Positions 21,612 through 34,404 of a DNA stretch of 64,000 bases are shown piece after piece (within the stretch, counting starts at the first letter, position 1; every line of letters starts with the position of its first letter). A model generated the notes under the pieces. It saw nothing but the letters and a program-made list of their open reading frames with translations, did no database searches and was not told the origin of the DNA. Location of the stretch: contig MU839250.1 of assembly GCA_030685235.1 (NCBI GenBank), positions 1 to 64,000 on the forward strand, read 5' to 3'. The position numbers and the translations under genes are program-made. Source of the DNA: Copromyces sp. CBS 386.78 (Eukaryota > Ascomycota > Sordariomycetes > Sordariales > Sordariaceae).

Positions 21612-21832
21612 GATTTTGACGGTCTACTGTAAATGCCAAGCTGGATTCCACCTACTGTAAATAATTAGATTTTGACGGTCTATTGTAAATGCTAAGTTGG
21701 ATTCTACTTATTGTAAATGATTAGATTTTGACGGTCTATTGTAAATGTTAAGTTGGATTCTACTTATTGTAAATAATTAGATTTTGACGGTCTATTATAA
21801 AGGTTAAGCTGTATTCAACCTATTGTAAAGAG
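21612..21832. repeat. 56-bp tandem array, 4 copies
   Basis: Four units, each starting GATTTTGACGGTCTA, begin at 21612, 21668, 21724 and 21780. The first is less RIP-mutated than the rest. It lies 30 bp inside the left TIR of the 32.8-kb unit. Confidence 0.9.
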
Positions 21833-21835
21833 ATA

Positions 21836-22190
21836 TTACTTTTAAGTTTTTTATACTATTAAGTTAGTCTTAAGATATTTTACTTTTAAGTTTTTTATAG
21901 TTTTAAGTTAGTCTTAAGATATTTTAACTCTAAGTTTTTTATAGCTCTAAGTTTTTTAAACCTCTAAATTATCTATAAGATATTTTACCTTTAAGTTATT
22001 TATAGCTCTAAGTTAGTTTTAAGATATTTTAACTCTAAGTTTTTTATAGCTCTAAGTTTTTTATACTTCTAAATTATCTATAAGATATTTTACCTTTAGG
22101 TTATTTATAGCTCTAAGTTAGTTTTAAGATATTTTAACTCTACGTTTTTTATAACTATAAGTTTTTTATATTTCTAAACTACTTAAATAT
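21836..22190. repeat. Tandem array of TTTTAAGTTTTTTATAG-type units
   Basis: Repeats built from CTCTAAGTTTTTTATAG, AGTTAGTYTTAAGATATTTT and CTAAATTATCTATAAG, with a larger period of roughly 105-110 bp in the right part. AT-rich and non-coding. Confidence 0.75.
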
Positions 22191-22955
22191 TAATATTCTA
22201 ACTTTATTTTTTTTTATAAATTTAAAATATCTTAATTCTAAGATATAATATAAAAAATATTTATTTTTTTATTATTTAAAATAAAAAAGGAGTTTAGGAC
22301 TTATAGTATAGACCTTACCCTGATGCCTCTGGAAGCCGAACCTGAGGCTTTCCGTTTGTAGTACCCGAGGGATAGCCTATTTAACGTATACTTTAATTTT
22401 ACGCCCGTTTATAGCTTATAGGTATTTTATGGTTTAGAGCCGTACTATATATTGATTTATTGGACTTTGTAGGTAGTTTATCCTTAGTACGATCTATAAT
22501 TTTTATTTTCCGTTTACTTTATTATCGGTTTAATTTTAGGATACGGTTGGCGTTTATTTTAATCTTAGGGTACGGTTGGCGTTTATTTTTATTTTAGGGT
22601 ATAGCTTAGTCTTATTTAGAGTTTAGTATTAGTTCGATCTTATACTACAATTGGTCAGTCGGTATTTATATTATATTAGTGTAAGGTATTTGTAGTAAGT
22701 ATTTAAATTAATAGTTAGATAGTTCTTTTATAGTTTTTTATTTTAATTATAAAGGTAGGTCTAGAGGGTCGAAGAGCGGTCTAGAGGGTCGAAGGTTGTA
22801 TCTACGGAATCGCCAATTTCTAGGAATAGTAGCCGAATCCGGACTAGTCCCGTAGGTAGAGGATAGCCCCCCCTACTTAAACTATAGGACTATTATAGCT
22901 AGTCGTTACTTAGGATTAGTAATAGAAGTTACGGGAATATAGTTTATAAAAGTTA
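22191..22955. other. AT-rich sequence with a less mutated core
   Basis: Around 22310-22380 and 22740-22870 the composition is closer to normal. A 30-bp motif around GGATACGGTTGGCGTTTATTT is repeated at about 22540-22610. No gene or known element end was recognised. Confidence 0.3.
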
Positions 22956-22969
22956 ATTTACGTCGATAT

Positions 22970-23310
22970 AATAATAATAAGGGTATTAATACTAGGGATA
23001 ATATTAAAAGTAGTATTAAAGTTGGTAATATTAAAAATAATATTAAAGTTTAAAATGGTATTAAAGTTGAAAATAGTAAAGTTAAAGATAGTATTGAAGT
23101 TTAAAATAGTATTAAAAATAGTATTAAAGTTTAAGATAGTATTAAAGTTGGCTGGTAATATTGAAAATAGTATTGAAATTTAAAATAGTATTAAAGTTTA
23201 AAATAGTATTAAAGTTTAAAATAGTATTAAAATTGGATGGTAATATTTAAAATGGTATTGAAATTGAAGATAGTAATATTAAAGATAGTATTAAAGTTAA
23301 AGATAGTATT
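22970..23310. repeat. Minisatellite of AGTATTAAAGTTTAAAAT units
   Basis: Irregular tandem copies of an approximately 18-bp unit (AGTATTAAAGTT followed by TAAAAT, GAAAAT or AAAGAT). Non-coding. Confidence 0.8.
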
Positions 23311-23499
23311 GAAATTTATAATACGATTTATATATTTTTATATAAGATATTTACGTATTGTATATATTAAGATTGGTAAATAGCGGTAGAGTAAAAAAGT
23401 AAATAATAATTAATAAGTAATAATACCCGAAGGCGAAATAAAGTAAATTAAATACAGGTTATTATCGATATACTAATTCTCAAATTAAAATTATTATCC

Positions 23500-24080
23500 T
23501 TATCTTTATAATCCTTATTATCGTTATTATTATTATTATTATCCTCGTCCTCCTTAGTTCTTATTAATTTATAGTAAAAACGAATAGGTACCGAATTCTT
23601 TCGGCTTAGGCTTAGGCTTAGGGACCCTTAAATTACTATTAATAGTAATATCTAGCTCTTTCTTCTTCTATTCCTTCCTCTTCTTATAGTTACTTTTATC
23701 TTAAAAACTCTTTACCGTTGCTTCTAATTCGGTAAAACGGGCTTCAATAATATCCTAATTAGGATAGTTAGCTAGGGTAGCAATAAAGTGGGCCGGGGGG
23801 ATAGAATAGCCGGTAAAAAGAGGGAAGAATTGGGGGGGTAGGGGCCGCAAAACCGAAGGGGGGACTACGGAGGTAAGGTTAGGATTAGGGCTAGGGCTAC
23901 CTTCGAAGGTTTCGAGGGGTAGTAAGGTAGGGCGTTTAATAGTATAATATAAGGGTATTGGATTAGGGGCTTTAAAAATTTCGAAGGCCGAGGGAAGGGG
24001 GCTGGGGATTAGGGAAGTATAGCGGCAAATTTTACCGTCGCAGACGCGGGGGACGACTTCGAACTTAAATTCGAAGGTAA
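23500..24080 (-). pseudogene. Relic of an unrecognised proline-rich protein
   Basis: A minus-strand frame from about 24080 to 23500 has only a few RIP-type stops. It starts VVPRVCDGKICRYTSL and contains Pro-rich segments (SPLPS, SVLRPLPPQFFP). Then come a short coiled-coil-like stretch (ARFTELEATVKSF), a Lys-rich KKRKEQKKK segment and a poly-Gln/stop tract from a microsatellite. It is less decayed than its surroundings. No known domain; it may be a cargo or structural gene of the 32.8-kb unit. Confidence 0.35.
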
Positions 24081-26143
24081 AATTAATAGAGGTACTAAAT
24101 TATAATATTAGTAAATATTTAAAAAAGAAAAAAAATAAAATATTTATTTAAAAATAATTCCTACTTTTTCGAAGCGACTTATAAGGCTAATGGTATCGAA
24201 GATATTGTTATATAGTTTCTATATAGGATAATTATCGCTAATATTTCCCAAATTTTAAAATTATTAATAAATAGTATATATTTTAGGACGTTTAAAATCG
24301 CAAGCGACCCTCTACTTTATATAAATAAAGTATTTTTTACTTTTACTTATTTTAATTTCGATATAATAGTATACGTTTTTTATATAATATTAATATAGAG
24401 TAGTATAAAGATAATTATACGGAAGGCTACTATTACCGCTATCCTCTTCGTCCTCCTTATTATTATTATTATTAGTATCGTCCTAGTAAATAGAAATATT
24501 AAACGGGAAAAAATTTAGGTATAGCTAATAATAATAGATAAAATAATAAAATTAAGTAAAAAATAAATATAAAACTTATAATTTTTCTCTTCTTCGCTGA
24601 AGGGGAGGTACCTTCTTCTACCTTCTCCGAAAGTTTAGTACGGCGGGGGAGGAATTTACTAACCGGATTATAAGGTAGTTAGGACGGACGAACGGAAGTA
24701 TTTAGAGAAGTGGTAATATGGCGGCGGCGGTTAGGAAGCGCGGCGGGCTAATTGTAAGGGCGGGTAGGAATTTCGGGGACGGGCGGCTAGGCCGAATTGG
24801 GTATATAGTTAGTAATAATAATAGTAAGGACGGAAAGGTCGTTAGAAAATATTATATTTATATAATAATTATTAAATAGGTTGGCTATATATACGTAATT
24901 AAATTAATATTAAACGAATAATAGATATAGTTTATATTATTTACGTAGTATAATAAGGTAGTTTATAAAGGGAAAAAGAAGAAGAGAGGAAATATTTTCG
25001 AATAATAAGTAAAAATTAAGGGTAATAAGGGTACGGTAACGAGGGTACGGTAGCGAAGGTACGGTAGTGAGGGTATACTAGTAAAGGTACGCGTAAGCAA
25101 GTATATAAACAATATTTGCTATAGGTTAATATAATAATAAAGATTAGATGATAAATACGTTGATTACCTATTATTAATATATAGATTCGTATATATATAA
25201 TCGAGTTAGACGTAAATAATCGAAGGCACTTAATTTCCCCCTCTAAATCCAACCTACCCTCCTATCTATTTATATAAGATTTATAAATAACTCCTATAAT
25301 ACATTAAAAATAATAACATCCTCGTATTAAATTATTTTATTAAGAGCTAATTAGTATTCGTAGTATTGAGTTTGGTTGCGTTAATAATAATTCCCTTATA
25401 TTAAATTATTTTGTTAAATATTGGCTAGACCTTTCCGAATACGTAATTGAATAAGTTGAAATTTATTTTATTATTTAGGTAAGCTATATAATTAAGTAAC
25501 GAAGTAAGGGGTAGGCCGGACTTTTTTGAATATATAGTTAAACGAATCGAAGTTTACTCTATTATTTAGGTTGGCCGTAGCCTTGAATTTAATTGCGTTA
25601 ATAATAACTCCCTTATATTAAATTATTTTATTAAATATTAATTGGACTTCTTCGGATACGTAATTAAATAAATCGAAGTTTATTTTATTATTAAAGTAGG
25701 TTATAAAATAGATTTATAATAAGTATAACTTTTAGTTAAGGTCGAAGAAGGTAGAATTATACTAGTGGTAGTGGTATTACGTACGTTAGCTCTATAGTAT
25801 ACTTACGTTTTTTTATTTGAATAAATTTTTAATTGTTAATTTTGTAAAGTATTGAACGGTATTATCCTTTATTTAAACTATATTTATAAAAACTACTTTA
25901 GTATTTCGTAAATGAATTAATATATTATAACTTTTATCCCGAAGTTTCTTATATACTTTACTAAAATTAATACTACTAATAAAGTTAGCAGCTTTATCCG
26001 TATCGGTACTAAAGGTATCGGCGATAACCTTCTTAATACGATAGAATTAGAGAAACTATTTATTATAATACAAATAGAATCCCGGTAGTAATAGGTTCGT
26101 TAACGGTAATTCCCGCTCGGCCTTTTACTTAGCCGTTAAATAT
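24081..26143. other. Degenerate AT-rich sequence with local repeats
   Basis: Three things can be seen. A GC-richer stretch at about 24600-24800 reads as Pro/Arg-rich on the minus strand. A short tandem array of GGTACGGTARCGA units lies at about 25030-25090. A duplicated ~110-bp segment starts TTGCGTTAATAATAA at about 25376 and 25603 (period 227). The open frame at 25016-25252 crosses the array and shows no gene features. Confidence 0.4.
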
Positions 26144-26148
26144 TTGCG

Positions 26149-26398
26149 TATTACAGGGCGAGAGGGCACCGTTATAGGTAGGGTACGATATATGTTGTTG
26201 TATGAGGAGAAGGGAGGAGAGAAGGAAGTGTGCGCGGAGGTCTAGCTATATAGGCGAGAGCCCTATAGGCTAGACTGTATACGGGTACGTAAGGCTATAC
26301 GTAACGATAATATATGCGAGGATAGAGCTCTAAGGCTCTAGTCGTAGTATATGTACGGTTAGTGTAGTATAGTACATTATAGGCCTAACCCTATAATA
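26149..26398 (-). repeat. 3' LTR, 250 bp
   Basis: TATTACAGGG...CCCTATAATA on the plus strand. Heavily RIP-mutated compared with its partner at 33320-33569. Confidence 0.9.
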
Positions 26399-29300
26399 TT
26401 ATCCCCCCTTAAAAGAAGTTCGAAGAGTTGAAAAATCTATATATACGTAAAATAATAGACTTAAGACCCTTCTCGTAACCTCTTATCCTCGTAAATATTT
26501 ATTAGCTTCCGAAAAACCCTTCCGAATGCGAGGTATAAGCCCTCCTCTATATCCTTCTACGTCCTATTTTTTATAGCGGTAACGGTAGCCGTTTCCTACC
26601 GTATTAAGCGGCTGGAGCGGCGCCGTAATATTTCGGTAGCTACCGGTACTAGAGTATCGGTAGCTATTAGTATTAGAACGTTGGTAGCGAAGCGTTTAAG
26701 AACCCTTTAGACTTTTAGGGGAACCGGTTTATTTGGGTATTCGCGGTGGAACTATTGAAGATAGTACTTATAATCGATAATATTATTAATAGGTTCCTAA
26801 GTAGGATTACCAGTCTTTTATTTAACTTCGTACTTCTAATATTTATTATTATTTATTTATTGATAATTTGTTAAACGTTTAAATATTTATTCTTCGTACT
26901 CCTCCTAATTGTTAGTACGTATTATAACCCGTCCTTCGTTAATTTGGATATTTATTATAATAGGCTGGCTTAAAAGGCTTTAATTAAATTATAATTATAT
27001 TATAGAAATATAGAAAATTAGTAAGTATTTTATATTAGACGGGAGGGCGAAGTATATTATATATAATTTAGCGCGGACGATTTTAAAGGGGCCTTCCTAG
27101 CGGGGGTAAAACTTTGTATACGGGCGACTATTCGCGAAATTTATAATATTAAATAAAATTATATTATTAATATAGTATTTAATAAAGTCGACCCGCTTTT
27201 AATTAGTATTATTTTTGTATCGTTCCTATATACGCCGCGATTATTAAATAGCGAAGTTTTAGATTTATTAGAAGCGATTTACTAATTCGTTAGTTTTATA
27301 ATATTCTTTAAATTAAATTAGGGAGAGGTTTAGTAGCGGTAGGGTGCGAGGCTCTATACCTATACGTAAGTAATAGCTATAATTAGCGAAGAATGGTAAA
27401 ATCCCTATTAACGATGAAATAGTATTATTATTAGCGAACTTTGCGAATGGTAGTTATTTTACCTAATTCGTCTATATTTAATTAATATAAATCCTTAAGA
27501 ATTATTCTATTTCTACGTTAATACATTCGGTCTAAGCATTTATTTAGGGGTAGAAAGTAGAAGTGAGCTTACGAATTATAAATAGCCGTTTATAGAAGGT
27601 GGATTAAAATTATAAAATAAATTAGGTACTTCTATTAGAAAGTATATTATTTAAAAGATTGTATATCGAATAAATATAATTAATAAACCGGTCCGTTAAT
27701 TCTTCCGCTTTTAAAATTATTATTAAGATATAATATTATATTTTAGTAAATTAATTAATAATAATAGTAATATATTTAAAAGTTTAGTTTAAATAGGTAT
27801 TTAATAGTAGCGGTATAATATAGTCGATTGAAATATCGGTCTACGGCGCGAAAGCGATTATAATTAATTTAAAATAATTAGCTAAACTTCTTTTTAAAGA
27901 CTTAATCTTTATATAAGGTAAATAACCTTTATAAAAAAAATATACGTTATTATATATTCCCTCTTAATAGAAATTGTGTTATAAAAATTTATATATAGCG
28001 TTATAATTTAGATGACCGGTGCCTAGGGAGTTATATTAGCGATTAATAAGTTAGAATTAGAGATTTTTATTGTAGGGATTAACGATAATTCGGTTACGCT
28101 ATTTTATAATATTGTTAATAATATAATATTTTGAAAAGGTTTTATAGAAAACCTTTTTAATAATAGTAAGCTATTAACGGGCTTTGCTAATAAAAGAGGA
28201 AATTAATTTTTATAAGAAAACGGAAGTTTTATAATTCGTATAGATAAAATTATTAATTAATTGGGTATTTAAATTATTTGGGCCTAGTAGGTAAAGGGAG
28301 AACTTTGCCGCCGGATTATTAAATTTGAAATAGCTTTCTTCGAATTAAGATAGATTTAGTAAAGCCCTTTTACGGGCGATTAAATAATTATCCTTTTCGT
28401 TATTCGGGCGGTCGTTAAATTTGTAATTTAAAGTATTTAAGCGAAGGTTTTTCGAATCCGGCGTATATTTAATTAGGAAATTAAACCGGGATAGGAATTA
28501 AAACTAGTATATATATTATTAAGTTAATTATTTATTAGTTATAAATATTTAGAAATTTTTATAATTTATTAAAATATTAAATAATTATTAAGTTCTTTCA
28601 AATTCTAGCTTCTACTCTTCTAATACCTTAATAATTGCGAATAATTTTTTATTATATATATTATAATTATATTTTTAAGAATTATACTTGGCCGAAAAGT
28701 AGGCGATAAGGTAAAAGATATTATTATCCCTATATTGAAATAGAGTGCTGCCTATAGCCTAATTAGAAGTATTTATTTTAATTATAATCTTTTTAATTTA
28801 GTTATAGATTTTTAAAACGGGGCTTTTTAAAAATACTTTTTTAAAAGCTTTAAAAGCGGCTTAATAGCAGTTGTCCTAAGATTAATTAATATTTTTCTTT
28901 ATAAGTTCGTAAAACGGGGTGGCTATTATTAAAAATTTCTTTATAAACCGCCGGTAAAAGTTTGCGAAGTTTAAAAAGGATTATAGCGATTTCTTTAATT
29001 TTAGTATTTATTAATTTATAATAATTTTAACCTTCTTTAGATCTATTTTAATACTTCTAAGTATAATAATTAAGCTTAAGTATTTTCTCCTTATTGTATA
29101 AAATTCGTATTTATTGATATTAATATTAAGGCCCGCTTTTACTAGCTTATCGAAGACGTTGTTAATATACTATTCGTAATCTTTAATATTATCCGAATAA
29201 ATAAAAATATTATCGAAATAAGTAATTATATAAACGTTAAGAATATTATATAGGATATTATTAATATAATTTTGGAATATATTTAAGGCGTTTTATAAGT

Positions 29301-31250
29301 TAAAAGGAATAATTAAGGATTTAAATAGGTTAAACCGGGTTATAAAAGCGGTGAGCTATTCGTATTTTTATTTAATACGGATATAGTTAAAAGTAGTGAT
29401 TATATTGAATTTAATAAAGATTTTAGCGTAGTAGATTATATTAAAGGTTTTTGTAATAAGTAGGAGGGGGTAATAGGATTTAAAGGTTATATTATTAATA
29501 TTACAATAATTAGTGTAAATGTAAATTCCGCTTCCCGGTTTTTTAATAAGGAGTAACGGCGCGGAGGCTTTCGACTACGAAGGCTTAATAAACTTTTTTT
29601 AGAGTATATTATCGATTTATTTCTTAATAATATTAAGTTCGTTAAGATTGAATATACGCCCGCGAAAAGTGGGAGGGGTTGCTCCTAGACGGAATTTAAT
29701 CTTTAAATTATATGCCTTATAGGGAGGAAGAATATCCGCTCCCTTTTATACGAAAGTTTATATATAATACTAATATTATTGCAGGAGTTTAATTTGAATT
29801 TTTACGACCGTTTTAAGAGGTTTATTAACTTTCTTATAAAATTATACTACGTTTTTAAATATAATTTTATTAATAGCGATATTATTTATTGTAAAATATT
29901 TATTGATTGCGTTTTTATAACGGGGAAAATCGTCGTCGGTACTATTGATTTTAATAGAGTTAGAGATTTTTATAGCTTTTAAAGCGGCTTTATCCCCGTT
30001 TCCTATTAAAGCGTTAATTTAATAATAATATTTATTACCGAAGAAATATTTAAAACGTTAACTTTTATTTAATAATATTTCTACTATTATATTTAATATA
30101 AAATTATCGCTTATATTTTAAAAGTCTAAGATATACCCTTCCTTTTTTAATTTTTCGTTTTCTTTAGTTAATTTACGGATATTTTCGTTTAAATTAGCCT
30201 GAATTATACGGATAATCGGGAATTTATAGGTTTTTACTAATTCATTAAAAGTAGTAGTAGAGAGCTTTTTAATATTATTAAAGTTAATAGGATTAGCCGG
30301 GATATTATAGAGTTAAATTAGGATACGATAGTTTATTGTAGAGGTCTTTATATTGCCGGCTTAACGGTAGGGCGCCGGGCGGGGTATTAAAAGAGGTATT
30401 AGGGGTAGGGCTAATAGTATAATTGTACTATTGCCTTTTATTTTTTTAAACGGAGTAGTACTTAATTAATTAGTAATTTTATATTTAAAACGGTAGAATT
30501 ATTAGCGAATAACTTATTTAATTATAATAGAAATTGATAATTATTTAATAGCTTCTACTTTTTTTTAATTAAGTTCGCTTTCGTTTTCTATATTTTTTAC
30601 CGATAGGTTTTAGTACGAATATTGAATTAATAGTTATAGAATTGTAAAGTAGCGGTTTAAGAATGGAGTAATACGGTTTAAGGCCCCGGGTAGGAAATAA
30701 TTATATTATTTATAAACGGAGTTAAACCGAAGAGAATTATTAAGTTAATTAATATTTAGGGCGTAATAAACGAATTATAGGTAATTTAAAATAATAGGGT
30801 TATTTTTAACTAAATTATAAATTAATAAATTAATAATTTCGTAGTAGATTTTTACTTGTATTATAAATTTAGAAACGTGGGTAATATTGTCCTTAGCTTA
30901 GTTATTAGCGAGGTATAATAGTTTAGGGACGGCGAATAGAAGAAAAGGGAGATGGTAATAGTAAACGAAATAATAATTAATAAAATTAAAGGCGGTATAT
31001 TTACTATTAACGAAAATAGTATAATATAATTTATATAGTCCGTAGGATAAATAGATAGAAAGATTTAATAAATTAGAATATTTATAACGGTTATTTATTA
31101 AAATTTTATTTATTTTAATAATATTTAGCTATATAAGGACGGTTTTGTTATTTCCTTTATATCTGTTGGATTTGTACTTTTAAGTGCGATTTAATTAGGA
31201 GGCTATATATTTCTTTAGACTAAAATAAAATTAATTTTGTTATTTATAAT
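26399..31250 (-). pseudogene. Gypsy pol relic (minus)
   Basis: Minus-strand protease, RT (YFDN at 29209-29220), RNase H and integrase regions, recognised by alignment with the same parts of the 42835-50316 copy. The short open frame at 29779-29982 on the plus strand is the antisense of pol: its mirror image appears at 46497-46685. Confidence 0.75.
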
Positions 31251-33319
31251 TGGGCCGACAAAGCCGGGCTAATAAGCGGGAATGGGATTATAATAGCTGG
31301 GGGCTAGGGTATTAGGAATTGGAGCGCTGGGGTTTATAGCGTTAATATAGTAATTATTATTATAATTGGGGCGCTATTGTCCGTAATTATATTAGCCTTA
31401 AGCGGGCTATTATTAGTTATTATTGTTATTACTATTATTACCCCTACTATTATTATTACGGTTGTTATTACCTCCGTTATTAGAGGTACCGTTATTATTG
31501 CCGTTATTATTGTAGTTATTATTATTATTACTAGTATTATTAGTATTATTATTGCGGCCTTTATTATAGTTATTACGGGGCTTAACCTCCTTTTTAAAGT
31601 TAATGTGGGTATAAATGTTTATTTTTATATAATATTTAAAAATACTAATTTTAATTATACGAAATATTTGGATATCCGTTTCGGTTATAGCGTTAAGGTC
31701 TATTGTATCGCCGCTTTGGCTAATAGTCGCTTCGGTCGTAGAAGTGCCGGAACGACCGGTAGGAGCGGAAGTATTAGTTGTATTAGTTTTATAAAATGGG
31801 TTAGTTTACTTTTTATACTAATTTTTATTTTTTAATATTTTAATAAAGTTACGAATAGTTTTAAGCTATTCGTTAAATTTATTGTCGGTAGGTTAGGGAC
31901 GTTAGTAGGAAAGGGCGAAGCGAATACGGTCGCTAATTTTCTAACGGAAGTAATAGATTTTTATATTATTATTAAATTTATATTTATTAATAAGTATAAT
32001 AAATTTTTCTTTAAAATCGGTTTATTTTATACCTTTAAATATTTTAAAGTTTTTAAAAGCGCGGCGGGATTCGACGACGACGTTAATATTATTATACTTC
32101 TTATTTAGTTTGTTAAAGAGTTTAAGGGTAATATTTTATTTATAAGGTTCGCCGAAGATAGTTTTATTTAATTCGGTTTCGATAGTTTTGAGCGGGATAT
32201 TTTCAATAGAGCGGGTAATAAAGCAAAATTTAGGGCGTTTATTAATAAAGATTTTTAATTTATTTATTTAAGTAAATTTTATATATATACGCTAAGTATA
32301 ATATTTAGTAGTATATTAGATCGATAATCTTTTACTATTAAAGGCGGGGGTAATAATAATACGTAATACCGACCTATAGCTATTACCGTTCTTACTAGTA
32401 CTTATAGTATCGTTATTATTATTAAGATCGCTAGGCGTACTAAGGGGTAAGGGGGGGTAAGAATTAGGGTTAGGGGATAGCGGGGGGGGAATTAGGCTAA
32501 TATTTTAGAATTAGGTATAAAGGTTGAGAAGGGCTTTTTAATAACGTTCCTTTTAAAATTAAAAAGTGGCTACGGACGTAGTACGAAAATTGTTAAACTC
32601 CTTTTTAAGAGGGGCGATTTATTCGTAAAGCGATTTATTTTATTTTATATAATTTTTTACGCTAGTTTAAACGGCGAATAAATATTGGGTATAAATAGTT
32701 ATAATATTGTTCTCCTTGTGAACGACTTCGTAATTAAAATCCCTAATACGGGTTTGGAAGTAGACGACCTCTTCTTTAGTTATAATAAAGTCTTCTTCAA
32801 AGTCGCGGGCGTTGGTTCTAATAGCGATAATATTGTTGTAGAGTAGATGGTAGAAAGTAGAAAAAAAGGTTTAAAAAGTAGGAAGGTTAGTAAGGGTATA
32901 AGCTTAGGAAATAGGGATTAAAATTTTAATTGCTTAATAATAGAGGCTTTCGAATGTTTAAATAAAAACCGTTAAATTATTTTAGTAGTCTGAATTAATA
33001 GCTATTATAATAGTGTTAACGATTGTAATAATAATAAAGTTATTAGTTACGGGCTAGGTTCGGAGAGTAATAGAGTTAGATATTAATTATTAGATTAAAT
33101 ATATTTTAATAAGTATAAGGGAAGAAAGAGAGTACGAACGATTTTAATTAATGATATTCGGCTTAGTATTTTACCTGGCTTAATGGCTAGGTTCGCAATT
33201 AGAGTCGGGAACGCGTAAGGTCGAATCTTAATTAATTGATTAATTACTGCGATCGAAATACGAATAATCTTCTTTTTGTAATAGTAAGTATGTATAGTAT
33301 AATAGTTAATACAATAAAT
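31251..33319 (-). pseudogene. Gypsy gag relic (minus)
   Basis: Minus-strand counterpart of the gag at about 44.0-45.3 kb, with the same Asn/Ser-rich low-complexity tract before the 3' end of gag. The plus-strand frame 31377-31835, rich in Ile and Val, is only its antisense. Confidence 0.65.
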
Positions 33320-33569
33320 TATTACGGGGCGAGAGGGCACTATTATAAATAGGGTACGATATATATTATTATATAAGGAGAAGAGAGGAGAGAAGGAAGT
33401 GTGTGCGGAGGTCTGGCTATATAGGCGAGAGCCTTGTAGGCTAGACTGTACGCGGGTACGTAAGGCTGTACGTGACAATGATATGTGCGAGGATAGAGTT
33501 CTAAGGCTCTGGTCGTGGCACATGTGCGGTCAGTGCAGCACAGCACATTACAGGCCTAACCCTGTGATA
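33320..33569 (-). repeat. 5' LTR, 250 bp, with a mutation gradient
   Basis: TATTACGGGG...CCCTGTGATA. The outer ~170 bp (33400-33569) keep many CpA/TpG sites, while the inner part is converted. A TATA-like AT block and pyrimidine-rich start region are present on the minus strand. Confidence 0.9.
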
Positions 33570-34404
33570 TTGCGATAAACTAATTTTCGAAGGTATTTCG
33601 GGAATTATATCGCCGAATAATATATTACCCAAAGCTATACCGGGGGTAAATATTATAGCCTTATTAGGAGGTCGGATTTTATTTTAATTAGCGTTAATTT
33701 TAGTAATTAAATTTTGTAGGATGGCGTACGACCTAGAATTCCTTCGAAGTAAGAGTTTAATTATTAATAGTAGGGCTAAAGGTTTTTTAGTTAGCCAATT
33801 GTATTTATAATATTTATATATTTTCATTAGGTACTTCTATAATATAGAATATATCTTCTTATATTTAGTAATAGGGGGCGGACTATTAATTTATCCTTTT
33901 TTAAACGGAAGGGGGAACTATTTTTTTATATATTAATTCGGTAGACCGAAGGCGAATACGTAATATAATTAGCTTTAATTAATTAGTCTACGAAATTGTA
34001 TACTAATTATATTTATAGTATTTATATATTTTAATTAGGTATTTCTATAGTTTAGAATATATTTTTTCGTATTTAATAATAGGAGTAGTCCTAATTAGCG
34101 ATTAGTATTAATTTTAGTAATTAAATTTTGTAGGATAATATAGATAATTTAGAGCTCTTTCGAAGTAAGAGTTTAACTATTAATAGTAGGGTTAGAAATA
34201 GCGTTAAGAATAAATATTATAGCCTTTTTAGGGGGTGCTTAAACGTAAAATACTTTATAATTTAAGTAATAGGATATTAGTTAGTTAGGTATTTATATTT
34301 TAACGTGTATTAAGTAGTAATATATTTAAGGTAGTGAATAAGCGGCCGATTAATTCGTATTAAAGTAATAATATTAGCTAGGAATATTATTAAATATTCT
34401 TATA
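33570..34404. other. Degenerate sequence with a repeated ~80-bp motif
   Basis: Two imperfect copies of a segment (about 33690-33900 and 34010-34190) share TTTTGTAGGATRR, TTCGAAGTAAGAGTTTAA and TATTTATATATTTT. On the minus strand the repeats give a similar peptide twice. No family is recognised. It continues the sequence left of the Gypsy at 26143. Confidence 0.4.

Larger units (their letters stand above)
26149..33569 (-). mobile_element. 7421-bp Gypsy element, minus strand
   Basis: Two 250-bp LTRs (26149-26398 and 33320-33569) are flanked by the 5-bp duplication TTGCG (26144-26148 and 33570-33574). The minus-strand polypurine tract (AAGGGGGGATAA) abuts the left, 3' LTR. Gag is at about 33.0-31.3 kb, with an Asn/Ser-rich tract from ATT repeats at 31.38-31.56 kb. 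Pol follows, with the YxDD box read as YFDN (29209-29220). It is the same family as the plus-strand element at 42835-50316 and lies in inverse orientation to it. All frames are broken by RIP-type stops. Confidence 0.9.

Noticed and set aside
18425..23310. Tandem arrays as CRISPR
   Set aside because: Direct tandem units without unique spacers, in a eukaryotic genome.
29779..29982. 67-codon frame as a gene
   Set aside because: Antisense of the Gypsy pol; the mirror frame appears at 46497-46685 in the inverted copy.
31377..31835. Ile/Val-rich frame as a membrane protein
   Set aside because: Antisense of the Asn/Ser-rich gag tract (ATT repeats).
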